DNA of 64,000 nt, from NCBI RefSeq assembly GCF_003994415.1, contig NZ_CP034689.1, forward strand, positions 2,170,001 through 2,234,000, written 5' to 3'. The stretch is from Achromobacter spanius. Its GTDB lineage: Bacteria > Pseudomonadota > Gammaproteobacteria > Burkholderiales > Burkholderiaceae_B. Below the pieces are notes generated by a model, which saw only the letters and a program-made list of their open reading frames with translations, was not told the origin of the DNA and ran no database searches. Shown here piece by piece: positions 44,130 through 51,688 of the stretch. How positions within the stretch are numbered: position 1 is the stretch's first letter; each line of letters opens with the position of its first letter. The translations under genes and the position numbers were made by a program.

Positions 44130-44765
44130 TTATCTACTGATGCACTGCACGTTGTTCCCGTAGCGGTTGCAAGTGGTCTGGATGGTCTGCTGAGTCGGCA
44201 AAAGGTACGGCTGTATTTGGACCGGCTGAACTCGCATAAGAGGCGCCATGATCGCCATGTTCTGAGACTGCTGTGCGGCGATTGCCGCATTTGCAGCTTG
44301 TTGGCGCTGGTCGATAGCGGCGTAGCTTGCCTCGGCTTCGGCGCCGAGCCTGGAGGCCGCCGTATTGAATTGACCAATGGTGATCTGATCCTGATAAAGC
44401 CCGGCGCGAAGGATTTTCATATCAGCCCGCATCTTCCCGTAGACAGATGAAGCCCCATTGGCAGCATACCTTGCGAGATGGGCCTGTTGCTGGTCATAGC
44501 AAGAATCAAACACCTCATACCAGACAGCAAGCGCCGCTTTTTGCTGTGCATCAAGGTGGTTCGCGTCCGACAGCTGCGGAAGGCTGGCGCTCATAGGCCG
44601 TGGAGGCATCACGGCATGAAGAGGGGCTAGCCGAACATCTTGCTGGGCTGCGCTACAGGTCTGCTCGACAGACGCGGCATCGCGCTCCGCTTGCATTTGC
44701 TGATGGTTAGCGCATCCCGCAAGAAGAGCCAGCGTTATGGCCTGACAAGATAATCGCACAATCAT
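44130..44765 (-). CDS. Prophage lipoprotein in the rex position
   Basis: 211 residues with a signal peptide and lipobox LLAGC (Cys18); the +2 residue is Ala, so outer-membrane sorting is likely. The mature part is Gln/Ala-rich and helical, ending in two cysteines (TTCNRYGNNVQC). It lies downstream of the repressor gene and before OL, where lambda carries rexAB, so it can be expressed from the repressor transcript in a lysogen. A superinfection-exclusion or envelope role is an inference. Confidence 0.75.
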   Translation of the reverse strand: MIVRLSCQAITLALLAGCANHQQMQAERDAASVEQTCSAAQQDVRLAPLHAVMPPRPMSASLPQLSDANHLDAQQKAALAVWYEVFDSCYDQQQAHLARYAANGASSVYGKMRADMKILRAGLYQDQITIGQFNTAASRLGAEAEASYAAIDQRQQAANAAIAAQQSQNMAIMAPLMRVQPVQIQPYLLPTQQTIQTTCNRYGNNVQCISR

Positions 44766-44828
44766 CTCGGGTCCTTTTCACTTGGGGTGAACAATTCAAG
44801 CGTAATGACGTTTCCGTCTGCGGTCCAA

Positions 44829-45209
44829 TTATGCGGCCTCTTCGTCAGAGGCGCTTCGCTTGCTGGAAGATGTCCCTAAATATGCCGCAACTTGTGCGGC
44901 AACCCACTCCTCGATGCCCTTACGTTGTGCATCCGTAAGCTTGGCCCATTCCGCTGGGGGAATTGAGGAAAATGGCCATCCGGTCGGTAGAGGCGACGAA
45001 TCAGGAGGTAGGTCCAGGGTCCCGCTTGAGAGGCCTATCTTACTTTCCATGTTGCGCGCGGCACGCTCACCAAAGCTACGGTGCCCATTTATTAATTGGG
45101 ATACGTAGGTCGGGTCGATCTTCTCGTGTTGACGTGCGAAAGCGGCGATGCTGCCCGCTTTTGTCACGAGCGCTCGTAGGTTCGCAACGCGGTGGGTTCT
45201 CTCTTCCAT
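44829..45209 (-). CDS. CI-type repressor lacking a peptidase domain
   Basis: 126 residues from MEERTHRVANLRALVTKAGS. Residues about 15-65 form a helix-turn-helix (SIAAFARQHEKIDPTYVSQL). The C-terminal part is short and has no LexA/S24 self-cleavage domain. An upstream ATG at 45254 is in frame but lies inside the operator region. Faces the Cro-like gene across a 14-bp inverted repeat, as in lambdoid switches. Confidence 0.8.
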   Translation of the reverse strand: MEERTHRVANLRALVTKAGSIAAFARQHEKIDPTYVSQLINGHRSFGERAARNMESKIGLSSGTLDLPPDSSPLPTGWPFSSIPPAEWAKLTDAQRKGIEEWVAAQVAAYLGTSSSKRSASDEEAA

Positions 45210-45247
45210 AGCACCGGCATTCTGCGCAGCCCCATAGCAATCGGGAA

Positions 45248-45286
45248 TTGACATCTGCTATTGTCCTTTCCGATAGCACATGCTAT
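45248..45286. promoter_or_regulatory. Right operator and PR-like promoter
   Basis: ATAGC-ACAT-GCTAT at 45273-45286 is a perfect 5-4-5 inverted repeat. A second, weak half-site (GCTAT) ends at 45261. TTGACA at 45248-45253 could be the -35 for the Cro gene; the -10 (around GATAGC, 45272) would lie under the operator. The Cro ATG follows 10 bp after it. Confidence 0.7.
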
Positions 45287-45296
45287 CGTCGCGCTC

Positions 45297-45548
45297 ATGA
45301 ACCTTACCGATTACCTCACCAGCGGGAAGAAAAGCGCGGCCGAATTGGCGCGCGACCTCGGCGTAGCCCCGGCGCTGATCTATCAGTGGCGTACTGGGCT
45401 GCGGTCTGTGCCGCCCGAACGCTGCGTGGAAATTGACCGGGCAACTGGTGGCGCCGTTACTCGCCGCGACCTGCGCCCCGATGACTGGCAGCGCATCTGG
45501 CCCGAGCTGGCCGACCCCGCGCCGCGGCAGGAGGCCAGCCATGCGTGA
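45297..45548 (+). CDS. Cro/YdaS-type regulator
   Basis: 83 residues from MNLTDYLTSGKKSAAELARD, a YdaS-like helix-turn-helix (LGVAPALIYQWRTGLR, PERCVEIDRATGG). It diverges from the repressor gene and is the first gene of the right operon, so it should act as Cro in the lytic switch. Confidence 0.85.
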   Translation: MNLTDYLTSGKKSAAELARDLGVAPALIYQWRTGLRSVPPERCVEIDRATGGAVTRRDLRPDDWQRIWPELADPAPRQEASHA

Positions 45549-45789
45549 GATCAATGACCGCCAGAAGGCCCAGTTTGAGGCGATGCAAGCGGAAGTGGCC
45601 CGCATCCAGACAACTATTGCTCCGCGATTCTCGAGACGTTTTCGGCGAGTCGGTCTAAGTGCCGTTCTATTGCTAGCCGCATTTCTTCTCGCATCGTTGA
45701 CGGGAGCATGGCTGCTTTCGCGATATTGGCCCGAGACGCGAACTCTTGCGCAAGTCTGTTTCGATGCTCTTCGGGGAGCGTCCCTATGA
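45541..45789 (+). CDS. Small membrane protein in the right operon
   Basis: 82 residues from MREINDRQKAQFEAMQAEVA, with one span at about 35-58. Overlaps the Cro gene by 8 bp. From about codon 25 the codon choice worsens, and most of this part is antisense to the minus-strand gene 45614-45838, so the reading of one of the two is in doubt. Confidence 0.5.
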   Translation: MREINDRQKAQFEAMQAEVARIQTTIAPRFSRRFRRVGLSAVLLLAAFLLASLTGAWLLSRYWPETRTLAQVCFDALRGASL

Positions 45790-45838
45790 GAGTTTCCAAC
45801 AAGATTTCCACAGCATGCAGTCGCGCTGAATCTTCCAT
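45614..45838 (-). CDS. Antisense small helical protein
   Basis: 74 residues from MEDSARLHAVEILLETLIG behind AAAGGAA. The sequence is convincingly protein-like and lies opposite to the small membrane gene and against the direction of the right operon. Function unknown. Confidence 0.5.
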   Translation of the reverse strand: MEDSARLHAVEILLETLIGTLPEEHRNRLAQEFASRANIAKAAMLPSTMREEMRLAIERHLDRLAENVSRIAEQ

Positions 45839-45905
45839 GGCCGGTTCCTTTCCATCTGTTGCGTGTGAGAGCCAACAGTGTAAGGGGGAGGGACTGGCCG
45901 CCCAT

Positions 45906-46067
45906 TCAGTGGAAAACCCCAACAGCCATATCCCGGTTCATACGGGCCTCGTCCTGCTCGCAGCAGAGCCTACGAAAGATGTCCATCACGGCGCTTTCGG
46001 TCGGTTCTTCGAAGGCGCGCAGGGCGATGTCTTGAGCTTGGGTCAGCAGGGTTTCGGTTTCAGTCAT
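45906..46067 (-). CDS. Second small minus-strand gene
   Basis: 53 residues from MTETETLLTQAQDIALRAFE, helical, ending NRDMAVGVFH. Precedes the antisense gene by 67 bp on the same strand, so both may form a unit transcribed against the right operon. Confidence 0.5.
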   Translation of the reverse strand: MTETETLLTQAQDIALRAFEEPTESAVMDIFRRLCCEQDEARMNRDMAVGVFH

Positions 46068-46159
46068 TTCTCGTTCTTTGTGGAGTTGCGGAGTGATTCC
46101 AGTGTGGCCGGTCCGGCCCGCAACCGCACTCAAGCGTTATTGCAGAAGGTTGTATCCCA

Positions 46160-46468
46160 ATGAACTCACCCATTCCCATCCGCATTGACATGCAAAAGCC
46201 CTCAATGGAACGCGAATTCCGCCAAGCCTTGACCGACCCCCGCACTAAGGCGGTGGTCCGCGATGCCCTTGGTTGGGATGAAAGCCAGGTAAGCCGCTTT
46301 CTGTCTGGTGGCATGGGTATCACGATCGACAAGATCGACGCGGCTATCGGCGCCCTGGGCGCTGTGGTGACCAGTCCCGCATACATGGACTTCCTGGCTT
46401 ACGGCGCCAAGATCGGCGCGAACTGCCACTGTGCACGCGCCGGAATGGGCGAGTGCGGAAGACACTGA
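46160..46468 (+). CDS. CII-type regulatory protein
   Basis: 102 residues with the CII-like helix-turn-helix DESQVSRFLSGGMGITIDKI. CII activates repressor-establishment and integrase promoters in lambdoid phages. Position after Cro and before replication genes agrees. Confidence 0.85.
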   Translation: MNSPIPIRIDMQKPSMEREFRQALTDPRTKAVVRDALGWDESQVSRFLSGGMGITIDKIDAAIGALGAVVTSPAYMDFLAYGAKIGANCHCARAGMGECGRH

Positions 46469-46469
46469 C

Positions 46470-46883
46470 ATGAACAAGCCGCGCATCCGTGTCACCCCCG
46501 CCACGCGTCAGATGCTGATCCAAGCAATCCTGAACGCGCCTGATGGTCACTACGTGGCTATCCAGGAGCCGAACCGCAGCCTGAACCAGAACGCCAAGCT
46601 GCATGCCATGTGTGCGGATATCGCGGCGCAGATGACCTGGATGAACCGCAAGCTTGGCGTTGAAGACTGGAAACGCCTGCTGGTTGATTCCTGGATGCGC
46701 GAGACAGACCGTATGCAGCTGGTGCCGTCTTTGGATGGCAAGGGCGTTGTATCCCTTGGCCAACAGACCCGCACCATCGGCGTCAAGGACATGGCCGAAC
46801 TGATTGAAAGCATCCTGGCCTTCGGCGCCATGAATAACGTTCAGTGGACCGACGAGCCACATATTCCGGGGTGGGTGAAATGA
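46470..46883 (+). CDS. ninB: NinB-like recombination protein
   Basis: 137 residues (RSLNQNAKLHAMCADIAAQM and GVEDWKRLLVDSW), the NinB/Orf pattern. Lambda Orf binds SSB and ssDNA and assists recombination. Starts one base after CII. Confidence 0.88.
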   Translation: MNKPRIRVTPATRQMLIQAILNAPDGHYVAIQEPNRSLNQNAKLHAMCADIAAQMTWMNRKLGVEDWKRLLVDSWMRETDRMQLVPSLDGKGVVSLGQQTRTIGVKDMAELIESILAFGAMNNVQWTDEPHIPGWVK

Positions 46884-47224
46884 ACTTCTTCAAGATCAAG
46901 CGCCTGCGCTCCGAGAAACACCGCCGCAATGTGGCGTCCCTGGATTGCGTCGTGTGCGGTGCTGGTGCCCCTTCCCAATGTGCCCACGCCAATTTCGGTA
47001 AGGGCCTGGCGTTGAAGGCATGCGACTCCCAGACGTTTGCAGCTTGCCCACGTTGCCACCGCATGCATGACAGCAGCGGCATCAACAAGGAAGCGCGCCG
47101 CAAGCTGGAAGTGCAGTACGTCGACCGTACGCGCGCTGAATTGATTTCTCGCGGCCTGTGGCCTGCCTCTGTCGAGGAAGCCTACAAGGTCGCCTATGAG
47201 CCGATGAAGAGAGCCGCAGCATGA
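46880..47224 (+). CDS. Zinc/HNH-type nuclease-like protein
   Basis: 114 residues with CVVCGAGAPSQCAHAN and CPRCHRMHD, a Cys/His set like the DUF1364/YbcO and Ref-like phage nucleases. Overlaps NinB by four bases. Probable recombination nuclease. Confidence 0.75.
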   Translation: MNFFKIKRLRSEKHRRNVASLDCVVCGAGAPSQCAHANFGKGLALKACDSQTFAACPRCHRMHDSSGINKEARRKLEVQYVDRTRAELISRGLWPASVEEAYKVAYEPMKRAAA

Positions 47225-47940
47225 ACTTCTACAAGCACTACATCGGCGACTTCCAGCGCGATACGGGGCACCTGTCGCTGACGGAGCGCGGGGCTTATTT
47301 GGCCTTAATACACCACTATTACGCGACCGAATTGCCGTTGCCGAATGACCATGGCGCGCTGTGCCGCATTGCTGGCGCGTTCACCAAGGCAGAGCAGGAC
47401 GCAGTGAAGTCCGTTACCAGGTTCTTCATCGTCGTTGAATCTGGCCTGATGCACAGCCGGATCGAGGCGGAGCTTGAAAAGGCAGGCAAGCAGGCAGACA
47501 CGAATCGTCGTATCGCTCAAGAACGAGAAGCCAAACGCAAAGAGGCTAGAACGTTCAACGAACAGAGCACGAATCGTGCTACGGGTCGTGAAACGGTTGG
47601 TTCAACGAACGATCAACCTAACCAGACACCAGACACCAATAAAGAAAAACATATGTCGGCTGACGCCGACCTGCCGACCCGATTTTCGGAGTTTTGGGAA
47701 AACTGGCCTGGGTCACAACGCAAGGTGGCAAAGGCTGAATGCCAGAAGCGCTGGAAGGCCAGGAGACTGGATTCCGTTGCAGACCAGATTTTAGGGCACG
47801 TCGCCGCCATGCGACAGACGAAGCAATGGCAAGACGGCTTCGAACCTGCCCCCCTGACGTACCTGAACCAGAAGCGCTGGGAAGACGGCATTCAAGCCGA
47901 CCTTGGCCCTGGTGAACAACCCTGGGAGGGCGCGCTGTGA
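47221..47940 (+). CDS. DUF1376/YdaU replication-initiation protein
   Basis: 239 residues beginning MNFYKHYIGDFQRDTGHLSL, the DUF1376 signature. The middle is a polar linker (about 95-145), followed by a C-terminal helical domain (FSEFWENWPGSQRK) often seen in O-type replication proteins. Overlaps its neighbours by four bases; a DnaB-like gene follows. Confidence 0.85.
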   Translation: MNFYKHYIGDFQRDTGHLSLTERGAYLALIHHYYATELPLPNDHGALCRIAGAFTKAEQDAVKSVTRFFIVVESGLMHSRIEAELEKAGKQADTNRRIAQEREAKRKEARTFNEQSTNRATGRETVGSTNDQPNQTPDTNKEKHMSADADLPTRFSEFWENWPGSQRKVAKAECQKRWKARRLDSVADQILGHVAAMRQTKQWQDGFEPAPLTYLNQKRWEDGIQADLGPGEQPWEGAL

Positions 47941-48299
47941 TCGGCCACGAAACCCTGATAGCCCTGCGGATGAAGGGCTACAAGCCGAGTTCGGTGTTCG
48001 TCAGCATCCTTCGTGGAAACCCTGACTACACCGTGTTCACCCACCCCGACATGGTCATGTCCCTGGGTGGGCAACCGGAGATTGACCTAGGGCCTGACGA
48101 CTCGCCCAGGACTGCCGACTTTCGGTGCGTGGTGGGCCTGGCAGTGCACCTGGTCGGTGAAGACGAAACCCGTGTCTTGTCGGTTGCAGACAGGGTTATC
48201 CAGTTCCGCCCGCTTTGGCTTCTGGCGTCGGGGTTCAGCGATGAATACCTGTACCGCTGGACGCCCGCTGACGGTATGAAACGCGTGGAGGCGCAATGA
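47937..48299 (+). CDS. Hypothetical phage protein between replication genes
   Basis: 120 residues (MIGHETLIALRMKGYKPSSV to GMKRVEAQ). Overlaps both neighbours by four bases, so part of the replication unit. No function recognised. Confidence 0.7.
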   Translation: MIGHETLIALRMKGYKPSSVFVSILRGNPDYTVFTHPDMVMSLGGQPEIDLGPDDSPRTADFRCVVGLAVHLVGEDETRVLSVADRVIQFRPLWLLASGFSDEYLYRWTPADGMKRVEAQ

Positions 48300-49240
48300 A
48301 CAACGTGATCCAGATGATCACCCCGGAGACGTTCGATTTCCGGGCGTACATGGTGGAGTCCGAACCGAAGGCGAAGGTCATCTCTGCCGACGTGTGGACT
48401 GAAGACCTGGTCGAGTCCATCCGGGGCGGCCATGCTGTGACCGGCGCCAGACTCCCCTGGGCGAAGACACATGACCATCTCCGGTTTCGTCCGGGTGAGG
48501 TCACAGTCTGGCAGGGGGTGAACGGGCACGGCAAAAGCCAGTTGCTCGGCATGGCATGCATAGCATTTGCTGCGCAGGGGGAACGCATCTGCATAGCGAG
48601 TTTTGAAATGAAGCCGCTGTCGACCCTGAAACGCATGCTGCGCCAGGTGTCGATGAACGAGAAGCCCAGCGAGGCGATGGCGCGGACCTTTGGGGAATGG
48701 ACCAAGGGCAAGGTGTGGCTCTACGACCAGCAGGGCACGGTCAAGCCGGAGATGATCTACGCGGTCATCCGGTATTGCTCTGCCGAACTGGGCATTAAGC
48801 ACATCGTCATCGACAGCCTGATGAAGTGCGTTCGCGGCGAGGACGACTACAACGCGCAGAAGGATTTCGTGGACATGCTCACATCCCTAGCCCGGGATCA
48901 TCAAGTCCACATCCACCTGGTGCACCACGTCCGCAAGGGCGAGAACGAGGAAAAGCCCCCCGGCAAGTTGGACTCCAAGGGCAGCGGATCCATCTCCGAC
49001 CAGGTTGACCAGTTCCTGACGGTCTGGCGCAACAAGGCCAAGGAGAAGGCCCGGGATCAATGTGCCCGTATGGATACGCCTTTGCCTGAAAAGTTCGCCA
49101 ACGCTCCGGACGCCATGCTCATTTGCGACAAGAACCGCCACGGAGAGTGGGAAGGCGGGATTGCGCTGTGGTTCCACGCTGGATCTTTGCAGTACGTCGC
49201 TGACAGCCGCTGCCAGCCGATCAATCTCATCGGATGTTAA
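48296..49240 (+). CDS. DnaB-like replicative helicase
   Basis: 314 residues with Walker A GVNGHGKSQ at 74-82, the Walker B-like IKHIVIDSL and HIHLVHHVRKG, all in the DnaB core. It lacks the N-terminal domain of full DnaB, as is common for phage versions. Unwinds the fork or recruits the host machinery. Confidence 0.85.
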   Translation: MNNVIQMITPETFDFRAYMVESEPKAKVISADVWTEDLVESIRGGHAVTGARLPWAKTHDHLRFRPGEVTVWQGVNGHGKSQLLGMACIAFAAQGERICIASFEMKPLSTLKRMLRQVSMNEKPSEAMARTFGEWTKGKVWLYDQQGTVKPEMIYAVIRYCSAELGIKHIVIDSLMKCVRGEDDYNAQKDFVDMLTSLARDHQVHIHLVHHVRKGENEEKPPGKLDSKGSGSISDQVDQFLTVWRNKAKEKARDQCARMDTPLPEKFANAPDAMLICDKNRHGEWEGGIALWFHAGSLQYVADSRCQPINLIGC

Positions 49241-49242
49241 TC

Positions 49243-49608
49243 ATGACCCAACTTATCCAAAAGATCGCCGACGCGCTGGCCAATGGCCGGTCGATGACCT
49301 CCAAGCAGATGGCAGACGAATTTGGGTGTGCGTTGCCGCATGCCCGGCTCCTGTCGCATCGGCTGCATAACGCCCGCCAAATCCACATCCGCGAATGGGT
49401 GCGGGTCGCAAAGGTAGGCAGATACGCCCCTGTCTACATGTGGGGCGATGCGGTCGACGCGCCGGCACCACTGTTAGAGCAGGAGAAGATCGTCAAGCAG
49501 GCCGAGACGGAATCCTACGTCACCATCGCCAAATTGCGCACCACCGTAGACCCGTCGGTATTCGACCCTTTCCGCGTGCTGCGGGCGCAGGTGGGGGGGA
49601 TGGCATGA
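49243..49608 (+). CDS. Winged-helix-type DNA-binding protein
   Basis: 121 residues. MTSKQMADEFGCALPHARLL is a helix-turn-helix with a following wing. Start at 49243; ATG at 49234 would overlap the helicase stop. Possibly regulates late replication or transcription. Confidence 0.65.
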   Translation: MTQLIQKIADALANGRSMTSKQMADEFGCALPHARLLSHRLHNARQIHIREWVRVAKVGRYAPVYMWGDAVDAPAPLLEQEKIVKQAETESYVTIAKLRTTVDPSVFDPFRVLRAQVGGMA

Positions 49609-50240
49609 AGCAAATGGACGTGGTCCTTGATCCGATGGCGGCCACTCAGTTTGGACGAACCCGTATGCAATGCCAGGCCAGGGGATGTGATGGGTGTTTG
49701 GTCTGCGAGCCGGAGAAGTTTCCAGTTTCGGCGAGTACCAGAGCAGTAAGCCGGCCGGTGTACTCGATATACGGTATTGACCCTGGCCCGGAGGAATCTG
49801 GCTGGTGCGTCTATCTCCCTGATCACCATCGAGTGCTTAGTAGTGGAGTCAAGAAAAATGCGGACCTTCTGCACTATTTGCAACTTGTTGACCATACGCG
49901 CATCGCCATCGAAATGATCGCTAGCTATGGCATGCCAGTAGGGAGGGAGGTATTCGAGACGTGCGTATGGATCGGTCGCTTTATCCAGGCGCTCTCCAGC
50001 TGGAAAACCGCTGAACTCGTCTACCGCAAGGACGTAAAGATGCACTTGTGTGGGACGACTAAGGCGAAGGACAGCAACGTGCGGCAAGCCATCCTAGATC
50101 GATTCCCAAGAACAGGTGGCGGCGCGACCCCGCAAATCGGCACCAAAGCCAAGCCAGGCCCCTTGTACGGGGTCTCCAGCCACGCATGGCCCGCTCTCGG
50201 TGTGGCCCTGACCGTTCAAGCGCAAGGGGCGCAAGCATGA
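49605..50240 (+). CDS. RuvC-like nuclease (Holliday junction resolvase type)
   Basis: 211 residues. Residues about 46-60 read YGIDPGPEESGWC, the RuvC/RNase H first strand with its catalytic Asp; IAIEMIASYGMP supplies the next acidic residue. An N-terminal Cys cluster (CQARGCDGCLVC) may bind zinc, which is unusual for RuvC. Processes recombination intermediates before packaging. Confidence 0.75.
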   Translation: MKQMDVVLDPMAATQFGRTRMQCQARGCDGCLVCEPEKFPVSASTRAVSRPVYSIYGIDPGPEESGWCVYLPDHHRVLSSGVKKNADLLHYLQLVDHTRIAIEMIASYGMPVGREVFETCVWIGRFIQALSSWKTAELVYRKDVKMHLCGTTKAKDSNVRQAILDRFPRTGGGATPQIGTKAKPGPLYGVSSHAWPALGVALTVQAQGAQA

Positions 50241-50362
50241 ATTTCTTTGAAATTGTCGGGATGATCACTACCACTGTCGGCCTCTTTGGCGCCGTCATGT
50301 GGGCCACTGGCATCTTGACGCTCGACATTGAGATCCAGGTTGACCGAGGGGATAAGTCATGA
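50237..50362 (+). CDS. 41-residue membrane protein
   Basis: MNFFEIVGMITTTVGLFGAV..., one hydrophobic span at about 5-28, then an acidic tail. Overlaps both neighbours by four bases. Function unknown. Confidence 0.55.
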   Translation: MNFFEIVGMITTTVGLFGAVMWATGILTLDIEIQVDRGDKS

Positions 50363-50517
50363 AAACCGCCACCAAGTCCAGCGAGGTCAAGCCCATGCAA
50401 GCGCGGGCATACGTCCCCAACATGCAGATGCGCCAGGTAGCCGAGAAGCTAAAAGGCATGCCACGGCTCGTATCGCTTTCGAGCAACGTCAGCCACTACC
50501 GGCAGTTGGGGGAGTGA
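50359..50517 (+). CDS. 52-residue basic protein
   Basis: MKTATKSSEVKPMQARAYVP..., basic and coupled at both ends (ATGA and TGATG junctions). Function unknown. Confidence 0.5.
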   Translation: MKTATKSSEVKPMQARAYVPNMQMRQVAEKLKGMPRLVSLSSNVSHYRQLGE

Positions 50518-50921
50518 TGCGAACGAACCTTGAGTTGCTTCTATCCGACTGGGGCCGACGCCAGGATATCCGGCGCGACAAGGCATTGGGCTACCCAACC
50601 GCCGCTGCGTTCTCCAAGGAGCGCGTAGACCACGATGGATGGGGATACAGCGGGCCGGAAGCCTGCGCTGCTGATGGTGACATGCTGCGCGTAGATGTGG
50701 CAATCAACAGCCTGCACCCGGACATGCGCGTCATCATCACCGCGCACTATGTGTGGGCTGGGCCTGTGAAGAAGAAGGCCGACATGCTCCATATGTCCAA
50801 CCGCGACTACTACTACGCCCTGGAAGCGGCCCATAAGCACCTTGCGCACAACATGGGTGGCGTTTATGCCAAGGGATATGAGCCTAAATTGTGCGCACAC
50901 GTTGCAGCACTGTGCGCATGA
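50517..50921 (+). CDS. Antitermination protein Q-like
   Basis: 134 residues. MRTNLELLLSDWGRRQDIRR and the late MSNRDYYYALEAAHKHL are like phage Q/antiterminator-type proteins at the end of the right operon. It lies just upstream of a terminator and the late genes, as Q does. Confidence 0.7.
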   Translation: MRTNLELLLSDWGRRQDIRRDKALGYPTAAAFSKERVDHDGWGYSGPEACAADGDMLRVDVAINSLHPDMRVIITAHYVWAGPVKKKADMLHMSNRDYYYALEAAHKHLAHNMGGVYAKGYEPKLCAHVAALCA

Positions 50922-51032
50922 AAGTAGAGTAAAGGGTAGAGGCTGTATAGGTGACTGTGCAGCCAGCAAGCCAATGCGGAGTCACGCGCGATCAGCCGCT
51001 TATACCGGTAGCCGAAAGGCTGTGACAACCCC

Positions 51033-51064
51033 AGCCCCTGACGAGAAATCGCCGGGGGCTTTTT
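51033..51064 (+). terminator. Late-leader terminator
   Basis: AGCCCC / GGGGCT stem with an inner CGA-GAAA-TCG, then TTTT. It follows the Q-like gene by about 110 bp and precedes all late genes, the arrangement of lambda tR'. A TATAGG at 50946-50951 could be the late-promoter -10. Bases 50922-51258 otherwise show no gene. Confidence 0.65.
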
Positions 51065-51258
51065 CATTTGGAGCGTGACATGGACAGACGACCGAAAGAC
51101 GTTCGGCCCTGGGACATTCGTCCTTCTGCTTAACCATCAACCAACGCGAGTATCAGACTGCCGCCTCGGGAACGCGCTTCAAGCCCGCTCCTCCACTGTC
51201 CCAAGGCGCTTACCTTGCAGGCGGCAGCCTAATACTCGCTAAGGCACCGGAGAACACA

Positions 51259-51378
51259 GTGCAAGAGATCCTGGTCTTCGCGGCACAGGTCGCAGCAATC
51301 GCCGTGTGCCTCTCAATCACAGTCGTGGCCATCGCATATCCGTTCGTAAAGGCGTATCGGATTATTCGGGGTCACTGA
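51259..51378 (+). CDS. 39-residue membrane protein
   Basis: GTG start behind CGGAG. Hydrophobic stretch at about 3-28 (ILVFAAQVAAIAVCLS...) and a basic end (KAYRIIRGH). It lies just before the terminase genes. Function unknown. Confidence 0.5.
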   Translation: MQEILVFAAQVAAIAVCLSITVVAIAYPFVKAYRIIRGH

Positions 51379-51400
51379 AAGACTATCAAGGAATATCAAC

Positions 51401-51688
51401 ATGGCACGAGGCGGAGCGCGCCCCGGGGCCGGTCGAAAACCCGGCGTACCGAATCGGGTGACGGCAGACATTAAGGCGCTGGCCCAGTCTTATGGCGCCG
51501 AGGCGGTCGAAGAACTCGTCAGGATTTTGCGCAAGTCCGAGAACGACAACGCGAGGATCGCTGCGATCAAAGAGTTGTTCGACCGTGGCTACGGGAAGGC
51601 CGCTCAAGCGGTAATCGTCAGTGGCGACGAAGAGGGTGGCCCCGTGCAATTCAGCGTTATCAAGCGGGTCATAGTCGATCCGAAATGA
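51401..51688 (+). CDS. Terminase small subunit
   Basis: 95 residues starting MARGGARPGAGRKPGVPNRV, the common start of phage small terminases, then a helical region. It recognises the packaging site. Overlaps the large subunit by four bases. Confidence 0.8.
   Translation: MARGGARPGAGRKPGVPNRVTADIKALAQSYGAEAVEELVRILRKSENDNARIAAIKELFDRGYGKAAQAVIVSGDEEGGPVQFSVIKRVIVDPK

Noticed and set aside
45210..45254. Longer start for the repressor (MSIPDCYG)
   Set aside because: The extra codons lie in the operator/promoter region and do not resemble repressor N-termini.
51080..51133. 17-codon frame after the late terminator
   Set aside because: Too short to support; ATG follows a GGAG but no homology or conservation can be judged.
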